This document shows positions 61,600-64,000 of a stretch of 64,000 nt of DNA, in pieces (position 1 is the stretch's first letter; every line of letters begins with the position of its first letter). The notes beneath the pieces are model-generated. The model was given only the letters and a program-made list of their open reading frames with translations, did not search any database and was not told where the DNA came from. The translations under genes and the position numbers were made by a program. Source of the DNA: Colletes latitarsis. Its lineage: Eukaryota; Arthropoda; Insecta; Hymenoptera; Colletidae. The stretch spans positions 15,555,501 through 15,619,500 of the forward strand of contig NC_135140.1 of the NCBI RefSeq assembly GCF_051014445.1, read 5' to 3'.

Positions 61600-63417
61600 C
61601 TATCGAAGCCAACATATCAGTGCAAGATCTTCTATGGGTAAGTCGATCAATATACCTTAAAGGATCATTTATAAAGAGAGAACAATAACAGAGTACCGGG
61701 AAGAATGTACACTGGATGCAAACGGAATCGTTATGGCGGGAATTTTTGAATAGTAATGGCGGAAGATCAGATTTATGACGTCGGATTCAATAACTTCGAA
61801 CATTAACCGATACCGGGAGTTCTTGAAATTTGTAGCGAAACGTGGACCATATCGCATGAAATATCGATGGAAAATTAGAAAACATTAACAATTTAAGAAT
61901 TGAATTACCACAAATACATTTACACTAAATTTTAGATAATTATCTATATTTGCTTAAACATTCACAATCTAGCAATATTTATTTAAAGATGTTTATATTT
62001 TCGTGCTTCAATATTTCGTATCAAGTTTCGAAGCATTACAAATTTCAAAAACTTTGGTATCGAATTACGTTCGAATCTGTTTGAAGCACCAGATTCCAAC
62101 GCTCATTACTGCATACAATAACATCGAAAATAATGTTTGTAGGGCTCACTCTTTCTTCCAGGAACTCTATTCGTTGTACAGGGTGAGTCATATAAACGAA
62201 ATCATTTGTAAACGTTTCTCAAAATGAAAGATAGAAAAAACAAACGATAAATTTTCAAACGTGGAAAATGAAAATAACTGCAAATAAAGTATTCGCTTCT
62301 TTTTGATAAACTTTATCCTTGCAAAGCTGATTCGAAGAAAATATAGTTACAGTTAAAATAAACATGTGTAATTGCAGTTTACCGAGTAGCAAAGTCACAG
62401 AAAGTTAACTTCCGCTGACAATACTTTCCTCTATAAATGTTTTTCGTCAGATTTCGCCTTGTAATTAGATACAGACAGTCGTATGAATCGCCCTGTACAC
62501 AAAACATGTGATCAAAAAATAAGCATTCATCGTGAAGGTTCAAGTAATGTTACTCTTTTGATTTAATCATAATCTTCACCGTGTTCGGTTTCGAATCCTA
62601 CTTATTTTTTCTTCTTCTCTATTAACAGAAGCGATCAAAATCGTTTAAGTTCAACATTTAGTTTCTACATGTTCATGCACGTAACGTGCACATACCGTTC
62701 GTGGTACACCTTGAAAATATAAAATGTCCTTTTTCTAAAACAACTCGCGTGGACGTTTAGAGACGAATTCTAACTACCGACAAGACCTCTAAATGATAAC
62801 TTTTTTAGAATATCGAAGGCGAACGCCCGAATAGCCACTGCTCTTTTCTTGCACTTTTGGTGAAAAACGAAAAAGAATTATGGCTTGTGTTCGGGACTCG
62901 TTATCGCGGCATATACAAACGTTCCATTCTTTTGAACATTAATCGATTCTTTTGGAATCGAGTACGTTCGCCACGATAAATTTTTATAGCATTCGAATCG
63001 AAATGGTTGCTCAAAGCCACTTCTTGATAACTTGCCTTCGTATTGAAAGCGAGAGAGGTGGGATTTATTTTTTAATCGTCGAAAGAAACGCTTGCAGCGA
63101 TAACGTGTGCCGAACACGTGCTTATGCGTAGCACATTTGCAATCGATAGAAAGAGGAGGTGTGGGGGGGTTTTGGAGGGAGCACATGGACCGCCTACTTC
63201 TTTCGTCTACTCGTGAGAATGTCCGGGTGAAAGTATAGACAGTAGAAATGTTATAAAATGAAATGCTCTGTTACCTTGTAAAACGTGTTACATTTAACAT
63301 CGAGGCGATGAATCATTTTTTTTTTTTTTGTTTTTTGTTTGTTTAAATGTTTTGTTTTCAAACGTGTGAGCCGTCGCAGTACTGTTACTATTTTTTCCCA
63401 TTGTTTTCTCGTTTCCA

Positions 63418-63449
<32 letters not shown>

Positions 63450-64000
63450 TTTTCGTCGAACACACAAGTCAAATAGACGGACAGCTGTCGTGCTTAAAAT
63501 GAGTATCGGTTCCTCTTATCGTTACTTTTTTTCTTTCCATCTCTCTCTCTCACTCTGCCTATGTATTTTGTTTCCGTTCGATCGCGATTTATCTTGTCCT
63601 TCGACCATACAATTAATCCAACAAAAATACGCGCGTACACGACCGTGTATACGTGTACCCAGTGGTTCGTTTTTTATTTTTTTTTTTATCGCTTTTAGTA
63701 ACACTCTTAGTATTTCTTTTTTATTTTTTTTTCATCGTTCTTTTCCCTTGCAACGCGGGCGAAAGGTCGTCGCTTATTCGCGATCCGCGCAAGTCGATCA
63801 GCGATCGCAAGGCGAGCTAGCAATCATCAACCGTGCGCCACGCGGTCCGATCTTTCGCCCCACCCGACACGGACTTGCTCCCTCTCTTCTCCTCTCGTTT
63901 TTTTTTTTATCCCTTTTAATAATTAATATATTAAAATATTACAAACTATGGCGAGAAAACGTTGATCCGAAGAAATAATTAGTATGAACCGTATCCGACA
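61600..64000. other. Probable intron of the right-hand minus-strand gene
   Basis: No supported exon. It holds a MITE (62,177-62,497), a run of about 26 T (63,418-63,443) with other T-rich tracts, and CT-repeats near 63,540. Frames on either strand are low complexity. Confidence 0.4.
62177..62497. mobile_element. MITE with TACAGGG termini
   Basis: The left end TACAGGGTGAGTCATATAA and the right end, whose inverse is TACAGGGCGATTCATACG, match at 14 of the first 16 positions. They are flanked by TA on each side. The 317-bp interior is AT-rich with no coding frame. The type is probably Tc1/mariner-derived, from the TA duplication; the superfamily is not certain. Confidence 0.7.

Noticed and set aside
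62878..63186. 102-codon minus-strand frame near the right edge
   Set aside because: No domain, no ATG-plus-splice support linking it to the exon at 61,282-61,599, and low-complexity surroundings.
63490..63978. 162-codon plus-strand frame rich in Phe/Ser/Leu
   Set aside because: Produced by poly-T and CT-repeat tracts.
1..64000. CRISPR arrays, bacterial operons, rRNA, tRNA or virus-derived genes
   Set aside because: Looked for regularly spaced repeats, clustered ORFs, tRNA-like arms and polymerase or transposase motifs; none found. The tandem repeats present are satellite- or MITE-like.

Overview
This is a eukaryotic nuclear window, most likely from an insect and probably a hymenopteran (bee, ant or wasp). 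The evidence is five spliced genes with insect-size introns, GT-AG junctions, no operon structure and several short non-autonomous DNA transposons. CpG content is also split: CpG-rich in the left two thirds and around the regulatory-type gene, CpG-poor across the housekeeping genes. Hymenoptera with gene-body methylation show such a split. The species cannot be fixed from the sequence.

Layout. Bases 1-21,957 show no gene I can support. They hold repeats: a ~0.7 kb terminal-inverted-repeat element, several degenerate tandem duplications, a 143-bp-period array and a G-quadruplex-prone tract. From 22,861 to 44,271 (+) lies a four-exon gene for a 538-residue CABIT-domain protein (THEMIS/GAREM-like), with an 18.6 kb first intron. 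About 0.9 kb before its start is a 24-codon ORF that repeats the peptide PLREFLD of the main protein.

From 44.9 to 61.6 kb the window is gene-dense and AT-rich: DDX24 (-), a THAP-like/coiled-coil gene with a probable frameshift (+), COG8 (-), NOP14 (+), an unrecognised 348-residue helical protein (+), and the last coding exon of a gene entering from the right (-). I rebuilt exon chains from splice sites, reading phase and, for DDX24, COG8 and NOP14, remembered human orthologues. All six full chains close in frame except the THAP-like N-terminus.

Gene relationships. CABIT and DDX24 are tail to tail with crossing poly(A) signals. DDX24 and the THAP-like gene are head to head, as are COG8 and NOP14. 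NOP14 and DDX24 both act in ribosome assembly (small and large subunit respectively), and a CACGTG E-box lies 106 bp before the DDX24 start. COG8 belongs to the Golgi tethering complex.

Most unusual signals: a ~50-bp block present four times, each centred on a CTCF-like core and flanked by conserved GAGAGAG and GTGTCG boxes; the upstream ORF that copies the CABIT N-terminus; a perfect 51-bp inverted repeat in the CABIT intron; and three Tc1/mariner-type MITE copies inside or between the housekeeping genes.
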